A DNA stretch of 64,000 nt, taken from Calliopsis andreniformis. Its lineage: Eukaryota > Arthropoda > Insecta > Hymenoptera > Andrenidae. Positions 36,686 through 50,480 of this stretch are shown piece by piece. Within the stretch, counting starts at the first letter, position 1, and each line of letters opens with the position of its first letter. The translations under genes and the position numbers were made by a program. The notes under the pieces are model-generated. The model saw nothing but the letters and a program-made list of their open reading frames with translations. It ran no database searches and was not told the origin of the DNA. Where the stretch lies: the NCBI RefSeq assembly GCF_051401765.1, contig NW_027480564.1, positions 124,001 through 188,000 on the forward strand. The letters run 5' to 3'.

Positions 36686-39600
36686 TGAGGATTGGGGATT
36701 GAATATTGAGTACTGAGGATTGAAGATTGAGGATTGAGGATTGAGGATTGATGATGGAGGATGAGGGCTGAGTGTTGAGGATTGAGGTTTGAGTATTGAA
36801 TCCTGAGAATTCAGGATATTCTATTGAGTATTGAGAATTGAGGATTGATGGTTGAGTACTGAGGACTGAGGATTGGGGATTGAAGGTTGAGTATTGAGGA
36901 TTCAGAATTGAGGTTTGAGGGCCGAGGATTGAGGATTGAAGATTGAGTATTGAGGATTGAAGGTTGAGGATTGAGGATTGAGGATTAAGGATTGAGGATG
37001 ATGTCTGAGGGTTGAGGATTGAGGATTGAGGATTGAGGATTGAGGATTGAAGATTGGATATTGAGGATTGAAGATTGAGGATCGAGGATTGAGGACTGAG
37101 GATTGAGGCTTGAAGGTTGAGTGTTGAAGATTCAGGATTGAAGTTTGAGGACTGAGGATTGAGGATTGAAGATTGAGTATTAGGGATTGAAGATTGACGA
37201 TTGAGGATTGAGGATTGAGGATTGAGGATGATGTCTGAGGTTTGAGGATTGATGTTTGAGGACTGAGGTCTGAGGATTGAAGACTGAGGGTTGAGGACGA
37301 GGGCAGAGGGTCAGGGATTGAGGTTTGACGACTGAGGATTGAGGATTGAGGATTGAAGATTGAATATTGAGGATTGAAGATTGAGGATTGAGGATTGAGG
37401 GATGAGGATGGAGGATTAGGGCTGAGGGTTGAGGATTGAGGTTTGAGGACTGAGGACTGAGGATTGTGGATCGAGAGTTGAGGATTGAGGATTGAGGATT
37501 GAGGATTGAGGATTGAGAATTGAGGATTGATGATTGAGGGTTGAAAATTGAATATTGGGGATTGAAGATTGAGGATTGATGATTAAGGATTGAGGATGCA
37601 GCATGAGGGCTGAGGGTTGAGGATTGAGGTTTGAGGACTGAGGACTGAGGATTGAGGATTGAGAATTGAGTATTAGGGATTGAAGATTGAAGATTGAGTA
37701 TTGAGAATTGAGGATTGAGGATTGAGGATTGAGGATTGAGAATTGAGGATGAGGACTGAGGGTTGAGGATTGGGGATTGAGGATTGACGATTGAGGATTG
37801 AGTATTGAGGATTGAGAATTGAGGATTGAGGTTTGAAATTGAGTATTGAGGATTGAGGATTGAGGATTGAGATTTGATTATTGAATATTGTGGATTGAGT
37901 ATTGAACCATGAGAATTCAGGATATTCTATTGAGTATTGAGAATTGGGTATTGATCGTTGAGTATTGAGGATTCATGTCTGAGGGTTGTGTGTTGAATAT
38001 TGATGGTTGAGGGTTGAGGATTGACGATTGAGGATGGAGGATGAGGTCTGAGTGTTGAGGATTGAGGTTTGAGTATTGAATCCTGAGAATTCAGGATATT
38101 CTATTGAGTATTGAGAATTGAGGATTGATGGTTGAGTACTGAGGACCGAGCATTGAGGATTGAAGGTTGAGTATTGAGGATTCAGAATTGAGGTTTGAGG
38201 ACTGACGATTGAGGATTGAAGATTGAGTATTGGGGATTGAAGATTGAGGATTGAGCATTGAGGATTGAGGATTGAGGATGGTGTCTGAGGTTTGAGGATT
38301 GAGGTTTGAGGACTGTGGACTGAGGATTGAGGACTGAGGATTGAGGATGAGGGCTGAGGGTCGGGGATTGAGGTTTGACGGCTGAGGACTGAGGATTGAG
38401 GATTGAGAATTAAGGATTGTTGATAGAGGATTGATGATTGAGGATTGGGTATTGAGGATTGAAGAATGAGGATTGAGGATTGAGGATTGAGGATTGAGGG
38501 TTGAGGATCTAGGATTGGAGATTGATTATTGAGGATTGAAGATTGGGGATTGAGGATTGAGGATTGAGGATCTAGGATTGGAGATTGATTAATGAGGATT
38601 GAAGATTGAGGATTGATGATTGAGGATTTAGAGTTGAGAATTGAGGATGAGGTCTGAGGGTTGAGGATTGAGGTTTGAGAAATGAGGATTGAGGATTGAC
38701 GATTGAGGATTGAAGATTGAGTATTGAGAATAGAGGATTGAGGATTGAGGATTGAGGATTGAGAATTGAGGATGAGGACTGAGGGTTGAGAATTGAGGTT
38801 TGAGAAATGAGGATTGTGGATTGAGGATTGAGGATTGAGGATTGAGGGTTGAGGATCGATGATTGAGTATTGAAGATTGAGTATTGATCACTGAGGATTG
38901 AGGATTGAGGATTGAGGACTGAGGATTGAGGATTGAAGATTGAGGATCGAGGATTGAGGACTGAGGATTGAGGCTTGAAGGTTGAGTATTGAAGATTCAG
39001 GATTGAGGTTTGAGGACTGAGCATTGAGGATTGAAGATTGAGTATTAGGGACTGAAGATTGAGGATTGAGGATTGAGGATTGAGGATTGAGGATGATGTC
39101 TGAGGGTTGAGGAGAGATGTTTGAGGACTGAGGACTGAGGATTGAAGACTGAGGGTTGAGGATGTGGGCAGAGGGTCAGGGATTGAGGTTTGACGACTGA
39201 GGATTGAGGATTGAGGATTGAGAATTGAGGATTGATGATTGAGGATTGAAGATTGAGGATTGGGTGTTGAGGATTGAGGAATGAGGATTGAGGATTGAGG
39301 ATTGAGGATTGAGGATTGAGGATCTAGGATTGGAGATTGATTATTGAGGATTGCAGATTGAGGATTGAGGATTGAGGATTGAGGATCTAGAATTGGAGAT
39401 TGATTATTGAGGATTGAAGATCGAGGATTGATGATTGAGGATTGAGAATTGAGAAATGAGGATGAGGACTGAGGGTTGAGGATTGAGGTTTGAGAAATGA
39501 GGATTGAGGATTGAGGATTGAGGATTGAGGATTGAGGATTGAGGATTGTGTATTAAAGATTGAGTATTGATCACTGAGGATTGAGGATGGAGGATTGAGG

Positions 39601-41044
39601 GTTGAGGATTGAGGGTTGATGATAGAATATTGAGGATTCAAGATTGAGGATTGATGATTAAGGATTGAGGATGGAGGATGAGGGCTGAGTGTTGAGGATT
39701 GAGGTTTGAGGGCTGAGGACAGAGGATTGAGGATTGAGAATTGAGGATTGAGGATTCAGGATTGAGGATTGAAAATTGAGTATTGAGGATTGAAAATTGA
39801 GGATTGAGGTTTGATGATTGAGGATTGAGGATTGAAGATTGAGGATTGAGGATTGAGGATTGAGTATTGAGGATTGAGGATTGAAGATTGAGTATCGATG
39901 ATTGAATATTGAGGATTGAGGATTGAGGCTTGAGGATTGAGGACGAGGACTGACGGTTGAGGATTGAGGTTTGAGGATTGAGGACTGAGGATTGAGGACT
40001 GAGGATTGAGCATTGAGGATTGAGCATTGAGGATTGAAGATTGAAGACTGGGGATTGAGGATTGAAGGTTGAGAATTAAGGATTGATGATTGTGTATTGA
40101 GGATCTAGGATTGGAGATCGATTATTGAGGATTGAAGATTGAGGATTGAGGATTGAGGATTGAGGATTGAGAATTGAGGATGAGGACTGAGGGTTGAGGA
40201 TTGAGGTTTGAGGAATGAGGATTGAGGGTTGAGGATTGAGGATTGAGGATTGAGGATTGAGGATTGAGGATTGAGGATTGGGGATTGAATATTGAGTACT
40301 GAGGATTGAAGATTGAGGATTGAGGATTGAGGATTGATGATGGAGGATGAGGGCTGAGGGTTGAGGATTGAGGTTTGAGTATTGAATCCTGAGAATTCAG
40401 GATATTCTATTGAGTATTGGGAATTCAGGATTGATGGTTGAGTACTGAGGACTCAGGATTGAGGATTGAAGGTTGAGTATTGAGGATTCAGAATTGAGGT
40501 TTGAGGGCTGAGGATTGAGGATTGAAGATTGAGTATTGAGGATTGAAGGTTGAGGATTGAGGATTGAGGATTAAGGATTGAGGATGATGTCTGAGGGTTG
40601 AGGATTGAGGATTGAGGATTGAGGATTGAGGATTGAGGATTGAGGATTGAAGATTGAGGATTGAGGATTGAGGATTGTGTATTAAAGATTGACTATTGAT
40701 CACTGAGGATTGAGGATTGAGGATTGAGTGTTGAGGATTGAGGGTTGATGATTGAATATTGAGGATTGAAGATTCAGGATTGATGATTAAGGATTGAGGA
40801 TGGAGGACGAAGGCTGAGTGTTGAGGATTGAGGTTTGAGGACTGAGGGCAGAGGATTGAGGATTGAGAATTGAGGATTGAGGATTGAGGATTGAGGATTG
40901 AAAATTGAGTATTGAGGATCGAAGATTGAGGATTGAGGATTGACGATTGAGGATTGAGGATTGAAGATTGAGTATTGAGGATTGAAGATTGAGGATTGAG
41001 GATTGAAGATTGAGTATTGAGGATTGAAGATTGAGGATTGAGGA
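36686..41044 (+). repeat. B-block, copy 2
   Basis: S-boxes at 36807, 37913, 38087 and 40393 match 24651, 25757, 25931 and 28230 of copy 1. It is truncated inside the R-module: at about 41,045 the plain run continues into GAGGACGAGG instead of the sequence of 28,882 onward. Confidence 0.86.
37906..38097 (+). repeat. 174-bp S-box doublet, copy 3
   Basis: S-boxes lie at 37913 (AACCATG class) and 38087, with the same spacing and the same interval variants as at 25,750-25,941. Confidence 0.88.
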
Positions 41045-43351
41045 TTGAGGACGAGGACTGACGGTTGAGGATTGAGGTATGAGGATTGAGGATGGAGGAT
41101 TGAGGACTGAGGCTTGAGGGTTGAGGATTGAGCATTGAGGATTGAAGATTGAGGACTGGCGATTGAGGATTGAAGATTGAGGATTAAGGATTGAGGATTG
41201 GGGATTGAGGATGTAGGATTGGAGATTGATTATTGAGGATTGAAGATTGAGGATTGAGGATGGAGGATGAGGGCTGAGGGTTGAGGATTGAGGTTTGAGT
41301 ATTGAGTCCTGAGAATTCAGGATATTCTATTGAGTATTGAGAATTGAGGATTGATGGTTGAGTATTGAGGACTGAGGATTGAGGCTTGAAGGATGAGTAT
41401 TGAACATTCAGGATTGAGGTTTGGGCACTGAGGATTGAGGATTGAAGATTGAGTATTAGGGATTGAAGATTGAGGATTGAGGATTGAGGATTGAGGATTG
41501 AGGATTGAGGATGATGTCTGAGGGTTGAGGATTGAGGTTTGAGGACTGAGGACTGAGGATTAAAGACTGAGGGTTGAGGATGAGGGCAGAGGGTCAGGGA
41601 TTGAGGTTTGACGACTGAGGATTGAGGATTGAGGATTGAGAATTGAGGATTGATGATTGAGGATTGAAGATTGAGGATTGGGTATTGAGGATTGAAGAAT
41701 GGGGATTGAGGATTGAGGATTGAGGATTGAGGATTGAGGATTGAGGATCTAGGATTGGATATCGATTATTGAGGATTGCAGATTGAGGATTGAGGACTGA
41801 GGATTGAGGATCTAGAATTGGAGATTGATTATTGAGGATTGAAGATTGAGGATTGATGATTGAGGATTGAGAATTGAGAATTGAGGATGAGGACTGAGGG
41901 TTGAGGATTGAGGTTTGAGAAATGAGGATTGAGGATTGACGATTGAGGATTGTGTATTAAAGATTGAGTATTGATCACTGAGGATTGAGGATTGAGGATT
42001 GAGGGTTGATGATTGAATATTGAGGATTGAAGATTGAGGATTGAGGATTGAGGATTGAGGATTGAGAATTGAGGATGAGGACTGAGGGTTGAGGATTGAG
42101 GTTTGAGGAATGAGGATTGAGGGTTGAGGATTGAGGATTGAGGATTGAGGATTGAGGATTGAGGATTGAGGGTTGAGGACTGAGGACTGAGGATTAAAGA
42201 CTGAGGGTTGAGGATGAGGGCAGAGGGTCAGGGATTGAGGTTTGACGACTGAGGATTGAGGATTGAGGACTGAGAATTGAGGATTGATGATTGAGGATTG
42301 AAGATTGAGGATTGGGTATTGAGGATTGAGAATTGAGAATTGAGGATGAGGACTGAGGGTTGAGGATTGAGGTTTGAGAAATGAGGATTGAGGATTGAGG
42401 ATTGAGGATTGAGGATTGTGTATTAAAGATTGAGTATTGATCACTGAGGATTGAGGATTGAGGATTGAGGGTTGATGATTGAATATTGAGGATTGAAGAT
42501 TGAGGATTGAGGATTGAGGATTGAGGATTGAGAATTGCGGATGAGGACTGAGGGTTGAGGATTGAGGTTTGAGGAATGAGGATTGAGGGTTGAGGATTGA
42601 GGATTGAGGATTGAGGATTGAGGATTGAGGATTGAGGATTGAGGATTGGGGATTGAATATTGAGTACTGAGGATTGAAGATTGAGGATTGAGGATTGAGG
42701 ATTGATGATGGAGGATGAGGGCTGAGTGTTGAGGATTGAGGTTTGAGTATTGAATCCTGAGAATTCAGGATATTCTATTGAGTATTGAGAATTGAGGATT
42801 GATGGTTGAGTACTGAGGACTGAGGATTGGGGATTGAAGGTTGAGTATTGAGGATTCAGAATTGAGGTTTGAGGGCCGAGGATTGAGGATTGAAGATTGA
42901 GTATTGAGGATTGAAGGTTGAGGATTGAGGATTGAGGATTAAGGATTGAGGATGATGTCTGAGGGTTGAGGATTGAGGATTGAGGATTGAGGATTGAGGA
43001 TTGAAGATTGGATATTGAGGATTGAAGATTGAGGATCGAGGATTGAGGACTGAGGATTGAGGCTTGAAGGTTGATTGTTGAAGATTCAGGATTGAAGTTT
43101 GAGGACTGAGGATTGAGGATTGAAGATTGAGTATTAGGGATTGAAGATTGACGATTGAGGATTGAGGATTGAGGATTGAGGATGATGTCTGAGGTTTGAG
43201 GATTGATGTTTGAGGACTGAGGTCTGAGGATTGAAGACTGAGGGTTGAGGATGAGGGCAGAGGGTCAGGGATTGAGGTTTGACGACTGAGGATTGAGGAT
43301 TGAGGATTGAAGATTGAATATTGAGGATTGAAGATTGAGGATTGAGGATTG

Positions 43352-44520
43352 AGGGATGAGGATGGAGGATTAGGGCTGAGGGTTGAGGATTGAGGTTTGA
43401 GGACTGAGGACTGAGGATTGTGGATCGAGAGTTGAGGATTGAGGATTGAGGATTGAGGATTGAGGATTGAGAATTGAGGATTGATGATTGAGGGTTGAAA
43501 ATTGAATATTGGGGATTGAAGATTGAGGATTGATGATTAAGGATTGAGGATGCAGCATGAGGGCTGAGGGTTGAGGATTGAGGTTTGAGGACTGAGGACT
43601 GAGGATTGAGGATTGAGAATTGAGTATTAGGGATTGAAGATTGAAGATTGAGTATTGAGAATTGAGGATTGAGGATTGAGGATTGAGGATTGAGAATTGA
43701 GGATGAGGACTGAGGGTTGAGGATTGGGGATTGAGGATTGACGATTGAGGATTGAGTATTGAGGATTGAGGTTTGAGTATTGAATCCTGAGAATTCAGGA
43801 TATTCTATTGAGTATTGAGAATTGAGGATTGATGGTTGAGTACTGAGGACTGAGCATTGAGGATTGAAGGTTGAGTATTGAGGATTCAGAATTGAGGTTT
43901 GAGGACTGACGATTGAGGATTGAAGATTGAGTATTGGGGATTGAAGATTGAGGATTGAGCATTGAGGATTGAGGATTGAGGATGGTGTCTGAGGTTTGAG
44001 GATTGAGGTTTGAGGACTGTGGACTGAGGATTGAGGACTGAGGATTGAGGATGAGGGCTGAGGGTCGGGGATTGAGGTTTGACGGCTGAGGACTGAGGAT
44101 TGAGGATTGAGAATTAAGGATTGTTGATAGAGGATTGATGATTGAGGATTGGGTATTGAGGATTGAAGAATGAGGATTGAGGATTGAGGATTGAGGATTG
44201 AGGGTTGAGGATCTAGGATTGGAGATTGATTATTGAGGATTGAAGATTGGGGATTGAGGATTGAGGATTGAGGATCTAGGATTGGAGATTGATTAATGAG
44301 GATTGAAGATTGAGGATTGATGATTGAGGATTTAGAGTTGAGAATTGAGGATGAGGTCTGAGGGTTGAGGATTGAGGTTTGAGAAATGAGGATTGAGGAT
44401 TGAGGATTGAGGATTGAAGATTGAGTATTGAGAATAGAGGATTGAGGATTGAGGATTGAGGATTGAGAATTGAGGATGAGGACTGAGGGTTGAGAATTGA
44501 GGTTTGAGAAATGAGGATTG
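43352..44520 (+). repeat. Nested 1,169-bp duplication
   Basis: GAGGGATGAGGATGGAGGATTAGGG occurs at about 43,349 and again at about 44,518. The first copy lacks the 250 bp that carry the AACCATG-class S-box, going directly to the ordinary S-box at 43791. The second copy, from 44,521, is complete with both S-boxes (45036, 45210). Confidence 0.82.
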
Positions 44521-45028
44521 AGGGATGAGGATGGAGGATTAGGGCTGAGGGTTGAGGATTGAGGTTTGAGGACTGAGGACTGAGGATTGTGGATCGAGAG
44601 TTGAGGATTGAGGATTGAGGATTGAGGATTGAGGATTGAGAATTGAGGATTGATGATTGAGGGTTGAAAATTGAATATTGGGGATTGAAGATTGAGGATT
44701 GATGATTAAGGATTGAGGATGCAGCATGAGGGCTGAGGGTTGAGGATTGAGGTTTGAGGACTGAGGACTGAGGATTGAGGATTGAGAATTGAGTATTAGG
44801 GATTGAAGATTGAAGATTGAGTATTGAGAATTGAGGATTGAGGATTGAGGATTGAGGATTGAGAATTGAGGATGAGGACTGAGGGTTGAGGATTGGGGAT
44901 TGAGGATTGACGATTGAGGATTGAGTATTGAGGATTGAGAATTGAGGATTGAGGTTTGAAATTGAGTATTGAGGATTGAGGATTGAGGATTGAGATTTGA
45001 TTATTGAATATTGTGGATTGAGTATTGA

Positions 45029-45220
45029 ACCATGAGAATTCAGGATATTCTATTGAGTATTGAGAATTGGGTATTGATCGTTGAGTATTGAGGATTCATG
45101 TCTGAGGGTTGTGTGTTGAATATTGATGGTTGAGGGTTGAGGATTGACGATTGAGGATGGAGGATGAGGTCTGAGTGTTGAGGATTGAGGTTTGAGTATT
45201 GAATCCTGAGAATTCAGGAT
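45029..45220 (+). repeat. 174-bp S-box doublet, copy 4
   Basis: S-boxes lie at 45036 (AACCATG class) and 45210. The doublet sits just downstream of the nested duplication whose first copy has lost this interval. Confidence 0.88.
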
Positions 45221-48200
45221 ATTCTATTGAGTATTGAGAATTGAGGATTGATGGTTGAGTACTGAGGACTGAGCATTGAGGATTGAAGGTTGAGTATTGA
45301 GGATTCAGAATTGAGGTTTGAGGACTGACGATTGAGGATTGAAGATTGAGTATTGGGGATTGAAGATTGAGGATTGAGCATTGAGGATTGAGGATTGAGG
45401 ATGGTGTCTGAGGTTTGAGGATTGAGGTTTGAGGACTGTGGACTGAGGATTGAGGACTGAGGATTGAGGATGAGGGCTGAGGGTCGGGGATTGAGGTTTG
45501 ACGGCTGAGGACTGAGGATTGAGGATTGAGAATTAAGGATTGTTGATAGAGGATTGATGATTGAGGATTGGGTATTGAGGATTGAAGAATGAGGATTGAG
45601 GATTGAGGATTGAGGATTGAGGGTTGAGGATCTAGGATTGGAGATTGATTATTGAGGATTGAAGATTGGGGATTGAGGATTGAGGATTGAGGATCTAGGA
45701 TTGGAGATTGATTAATGAGGATTGAAGATTGAGGATTGATGATTGAGGATTTAGAGTTGAGAATTGAGGATGAGGTCTGAGGGTTGAGGATTGAGGTTTG
45801 AGAAATGAGGATTGAGGATTGAGGATTGAGGATTGAAGATTGAGTATTGAGAATAGAGGATTGAGGATTGAGGATTGAGGATTGAGAATTGAGGATGAGG
45901 ACTGAGGGTTGAGAATTGAGGTTTGAGAAATGAGGATTGTGGATTGAGGATTGAGGATTGAGGATTGAGGGTTGAGGATCGATGATTGAGTATTGAAGAT
46001 TGAGTATTGATCACTGAGGATTGAGGATTGAGGATTGAGGATTGAGGATTGAGGATTGAAGATTGAGGATCGAGGATTGAGGACTGAGGATTGAGGCTTG
46101 AAGGTTGAGTATTGAAGATTCAGGATTGAGGTTTGAGGACTGAGCATTGAGGATTGAAGATTGAGTATTAGGGACTGAAGATTGAGGATTGAGGATTGAG
46201 GATTGAGGATTGAGGATGATGTCTGAGGGTTGAGGAGAGATGTTTGAGGACTGAGGACTGAGGATTGAAGACTGAGGGTTGAGGATGTGGGCAGAGGGTC
46301 AGGGATTGAGGTTTGACGACTGAGGATTGAGGATTGAGGATTGAGAATTGAGGATTGATGATTGAGGATTGAAGATTGAGGATTGGGTATTGAGGATTGA
46401 GGAATGAGGATTGAGGATTGAGGATTGAGGATTGAGGATTGAGGATCTAGGATTGGAGATTGATTATTGAGGATTGCAGATTGAGGATTGAGGATTGAGG
46501 ATTGAGGATCTAGAATTGGAGATTGATTATTGAGGATTGAAGATTGAGGATTGATGATTGAGGATTGAGAATTGAGAAATGAGGATGAGGACTGAGGGTT
46601 GAGGATTGAGGTTTGAGAAATGAGGATTGAGGATTGAGGATTGAGGATTGAGGATTGAGGATTGAGGATTGAGGATTGTGTATTAAAGATTGAGTATTGA
46701 TCACTGAGGATTGAGGATGGAGGATTGAGGGTTGAGGATTGAGGGTTGATGATTGAATATTGAGGATTCAAGATTGAGGATTGATGATTAAGGATTGAGG
46801 ATGGAGGATGAGGGCTGAGTGTTGAGGATTGAGGTTTGAGGGCTGAGGACAGAGGATTGAGGATTGAGAATTGAGGATTGAGGATTCAGGATTGAGGATT
46901 GAAAATTGAGTATTGAGGATTGAAAATTGAGGATTGAGGTTTGATGATTGAGGATTGAGGATTGAAGATTGAGGATTGAGGATTGAGGATTGAGTATTGA
47001 GGATTGAGGATTGAAGATTGAGTATCGATGATTGAATATTGAGGATTGAGGATTGAGGCTTGAGGATTGAGGACGAGGACTGACGGTTGAGGATTGAGGT
47101 TTGAGGATTGAGGACTGAGGATTGAGGACTGAGGATTGAGCATTGAGGATTGAGCATTGAGGATTGAAGATTGAAGACTGGGGATTGAGGATTGAAGGTT
47201 GAGAATTAAGGATTGATGATTGTGTATTGAGGATCTAGGATTGGAGATCGGTTATTGAGGATTGAAGATTGAGGATTGAGGATTGAGGATTGAGGATTGA
47301 GAATTGAGGATGAGGACTGAGGGTTGAGGATTGAGGTTTGAGGAATGAGGATTGAGGGTTGAGGATTGAGGATTGAGGATTGAGGATTGAGGATTGAGGA
47401 TTGAGGATTGGGGATTGAATATTGAGTACTGAGGATTGAAGATTGAGGATTGAGGATTGAGGATTGATGATGGAGGATGAGGGCTGAGGGTTGAGGATTG
47501 AGGTTTGAGTATTGAATCCTGAGAATTCAGGATATTCTATTGAGTATTGGGAATTCAGGATTGATGGTTGAGTACTGAGGACTCAGGATTGAGGATTGAA
47601 GGTTGAGTATTGAGGATTCAGAATTGAGGTTTGAGGGCTGAGGATTGAGGATTGAAGATTGAGTATTGAGGATTGAAGGTTGAGGATTGAGGATTGAGGA
47701 TTAAGGATTGAGGATGATGTCTGAGGGTTGAGGATTGAGGATTGAGGATTGAGGATTGAGGATTGAGGATTGAGGATTGAAGATTGAGGATTGAGGATTG
47801 AGGATTGTGTATTAAAGATTGAGTATTGATCACTGAGGATTGAGGATTGAAGATTGAGTGTTGAGGATTGAGGGTTGATGATTGAATATTGAGGATTGAA
47901 GATTCAGGATTGATGATTAAGGATTGAGGATGGAGGACGAAGGCTGAGTGTTGAGGATTGAGGTTTGAGGACTGAGGGCAGAGGATTGAGGATTGAGAAT
48001 TGAGGATTGAGGATTGAGGATTGAGGATTGAAAATTGAGTATTGAGGATCGAAGATTGAGGATTGAGTATTGACGATTGAGGATTGAGGATTGAAGATTG
48101 AGTATTGAGGATTGAAGATTGAGGATTGAGGATTGAAGATTGAGTATTGAGGATTGAAGATTGAGGATTGAGGATTGAGGATTGAGGATTGAGGATTGAA

Positions 48201-48744
48201 GATTGAGGATTGAGGATTGAGGATTGAGGATTGAGCATTGAGGATTGAAGATTGAATATTGATGATTGAAGATTGAGGATTGACGATTGAGGGTTGTGGA
48301 TTGAGGACGAGGACTGAGGGTTGAATATTGATGATTGAGTTCTGAGGATTGAGGATTGAAGATTGAAAATTGAGGCTTGAGGATTGAGGATTGAGGATTG
48401 AGGATTGAAGATTGGATATTGAGGATTGAAGATTGAGGATCGAGGATTGAGGACTGAGGATTGAGGCTTGAATGTTGAGTATTGAAGATTCAGGATTGAG
48501 GTTTGAGGACTGAGCATTGAGGATAGAAGATTGAGTATTAGGGATTGAAGATTGAGGATTGAGGTTTGAGAAATGAGGATTGAGGATTGAGGATTGAGGA
48601 TTGAGGATTGAGGATTGAGGATTGTGTATTAAAGATTGAGTATTGATCACTGAGGATTGAGGATGGAGGATTGAGGGTTGAGGATCGAGGGTTGATGATT
48701 GAATATTGAGGATTCAAGATTGAGGATTGATGATTAAGGATTGA

Positions 48745-48812
48745 GGATGGAGGATGAGGGCTGAGTGTTGAGGATTGAGGATGGAGGATGAGGGCTGAGT
48801 GTTGAGGATTGA
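48745..48812 (+). repeat. 34-bp direct duplication
   Basis: The segment beginning GGATGGAGGATGAGGGCTGA at 48745 is repeated at 48779 with a period of 34 bp (four heptamers and one hexamer). The homologous place in B-block copy 1, near 29,455, has a single copy. Confidence 0.85.
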
Positions 48813-49005
48813 GGTTTGAGGACTGAGGACAGAGGATTGAGGATTGAGAATTGAGGATTGAGGATTCAGGATTGAGGATTGAAAATTGAGTATTGAGGAT
48901 TGAAAATTGAGGATTGAGGATTGACGATTGAGGATTGAGGATTGAAGATTGAGGATTGAGGATTGAGGATTGAGGATTGAGGATTGAGGATTGAGGATTG
49001 AGGAT

Positions 49006-49225
49006 TGAGAATTCAGGATTGTTGATGGAGGATTGAAGATTGAGGATTGGGTATTGAGGATTGAAGAGTGAGGATTGAGGATTGAGGATTGAGGATTGAG
49101 GGTTGAGGATCTAGGATTGGAGATTGATTATTGAGGATTGAAGATTGGGGATTGAGGATTGAGGATTGAGGATCTAGGATTTGAGATTGATTATTGAGGA
49201 TTGAAGATTGGGGATTGAGGATTGA
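49006..49225 (+). repeat. Inserted CTAGG module inside a B-block
   Basis: GAGAATTCAGGATTGTTGATGG begins near 49,008 and continues with two 63-bp CTAGG subrepeats, like 50,036-50,253. Flanking sequence on both sides belongs to the 29,640-29,830 context. A satellite module has therefore replaced part of another one. Confidence 0.75.
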
Positions 49226-50480
49226 GGATTGAGGTTTGAGGATTGAGGACGAGGACTGACGGTAGAGGATTGAGGTTTGAGGATTGAGGACTGAGGATTG
49301 AGGACTGAGGATTGAGCATTGAGGATTGAGCATTGAGGATTGAGCATTGAGGATTGAAGATTGAAGACTGGGGATTGAGGATTGAAGGTTGAGAATTAAG
49401 GATTGATGATTGTGTATTGAGGATCTAGGATTGGAGATCGATTATTGAGGATTGAAGATTGAGGATTGAGGATTGAGGATTGAGGATTGAGGATTGAGAA
49501 TTGAGGATGAGGACTGAGGGTTGAGGATTGAGGTTTGAGGAATGAGGATTGAGGATTGATGATTGAGGATTGAGGATTGAGGATTGAGGATTGAGGATTG
49601 AGGATTGGGGATTGAATATTGAGTACTGAGGATTGAAGATTGAGGATTGAGGATTGAGGATTGATGATGGAGGATGAGGGCTGAGGGTTGAAGATTGAGG
49701 TTTGAGTATTGAATCCTGAGAATTCAGGATATTCTATTGAGTACTGAGAATTGAGGATCGATGGTTGAGTACTGAGGACTGAAGATTGAGGATTGAAGGT
49801 TGAGTATTGAGGATTCAGAATTGAGGTTTGAGGGCTGAGGATTGAGGATTGAAGTTCGAGTATTGAGGATTGAAGGTTGAGGATTGAGGATTGAGGATTA
49901 AGGATTGAGGATGATGTCTGAGGGTTGAGGATTGAGGTTTGAGGACTGAGGACTTAGGATTGAGGACTGAGGATTGAGGATGAGGGCTGAGGGTCGGGGA
50001 TTGAGGTTTGACGACTGAGGACTGAGGATTGAGGATTGAGAATTCAGGATTGTTGATGGAGGATTGAAGATTGAGGATTGGGTATTGAGGATTGAAGAGT
50101 GAGGATTGAGGATTGAGGATTGAGGATTGAGGGTTGAGGATCTAGGATTGGAGATTGATTATTGAGGATTGAAGATTGGGGATTGAGGATTGAGGATTGA
50201 GGATCTAGGATTTGAGATTGATTATTGAGGATTGAAGATTGGGGATTGAGGATTGAGGATTGAGGATCTAGGATTGGAGATTGAAGATTGGGCATTGTGG
50301 ATTGAGGGTTGAGGATTGAGGACGAGGACTGACGGTTGAGGATTGAGGTTTGAGGATTGAGGATTGAGGATTGAGGACTGAGGCTTGAGGGTTGAGGATT
50401 GAGCATTGAGGATTGAAGATTGAGGACTGGCGATTGAGGATTGAAGATTGAGGATTAAGGATTGAGGATTGGGGATTGAG
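49226..50480 (+). repeat. S-box/CTAGG module, copy shared with 58.5-59.6 kb
   Basis: The S-box at 49720 is followed by GAAGTTCGAG near 49,852 and a CTAGG triplet from 50140. The region 58,503-59,650 is collinear at an offset of 9,163 and later 9,170. A short stretch near 49,861 against 59,024 differs in module content. Confidence 0.78.

Larger units (their letters stand above)
34923..41044 (+). repeat. 6.1-kb tandem segment, copy 1
   Basis: The whole segment is followed directly by a second version starting at 41,045, where GAGGACGAGGACTGACGG at 34,925 recurs at 41,047 (offset 6,122). It contains the end of the third composite HOR, the 634-bp duplication and B-block copy 2. Confidence 0.8.
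41045..48174 (+). repeat. 6.1-kb tandem segment, copy 2 (rearranged)
   Basis: The offset to copy 1 changes stepwise: 6,122 from 41,045; 5,954 after a 168-bp deletion near 42,325; 5,704 after a 250-bp deletion near 43,770; 7,123 after a nested duplication at 44,520; and 7,130 to the end. All steps occur at heptamer-rich positions. Confidence 0.78.
44521..49005 (+). repeat. B-block, copy 3
   Basis: It matches B-block copy 2 at offsets 7,123-7,130 up to 48,174. Beyond that it keeps matching copy 1 (28,882-29,640), where copy 2 is truncated. S-boxes lie at 45036, 45210 and 47523. It ends near 49,005, where another module enters. Confidence 0.82.
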
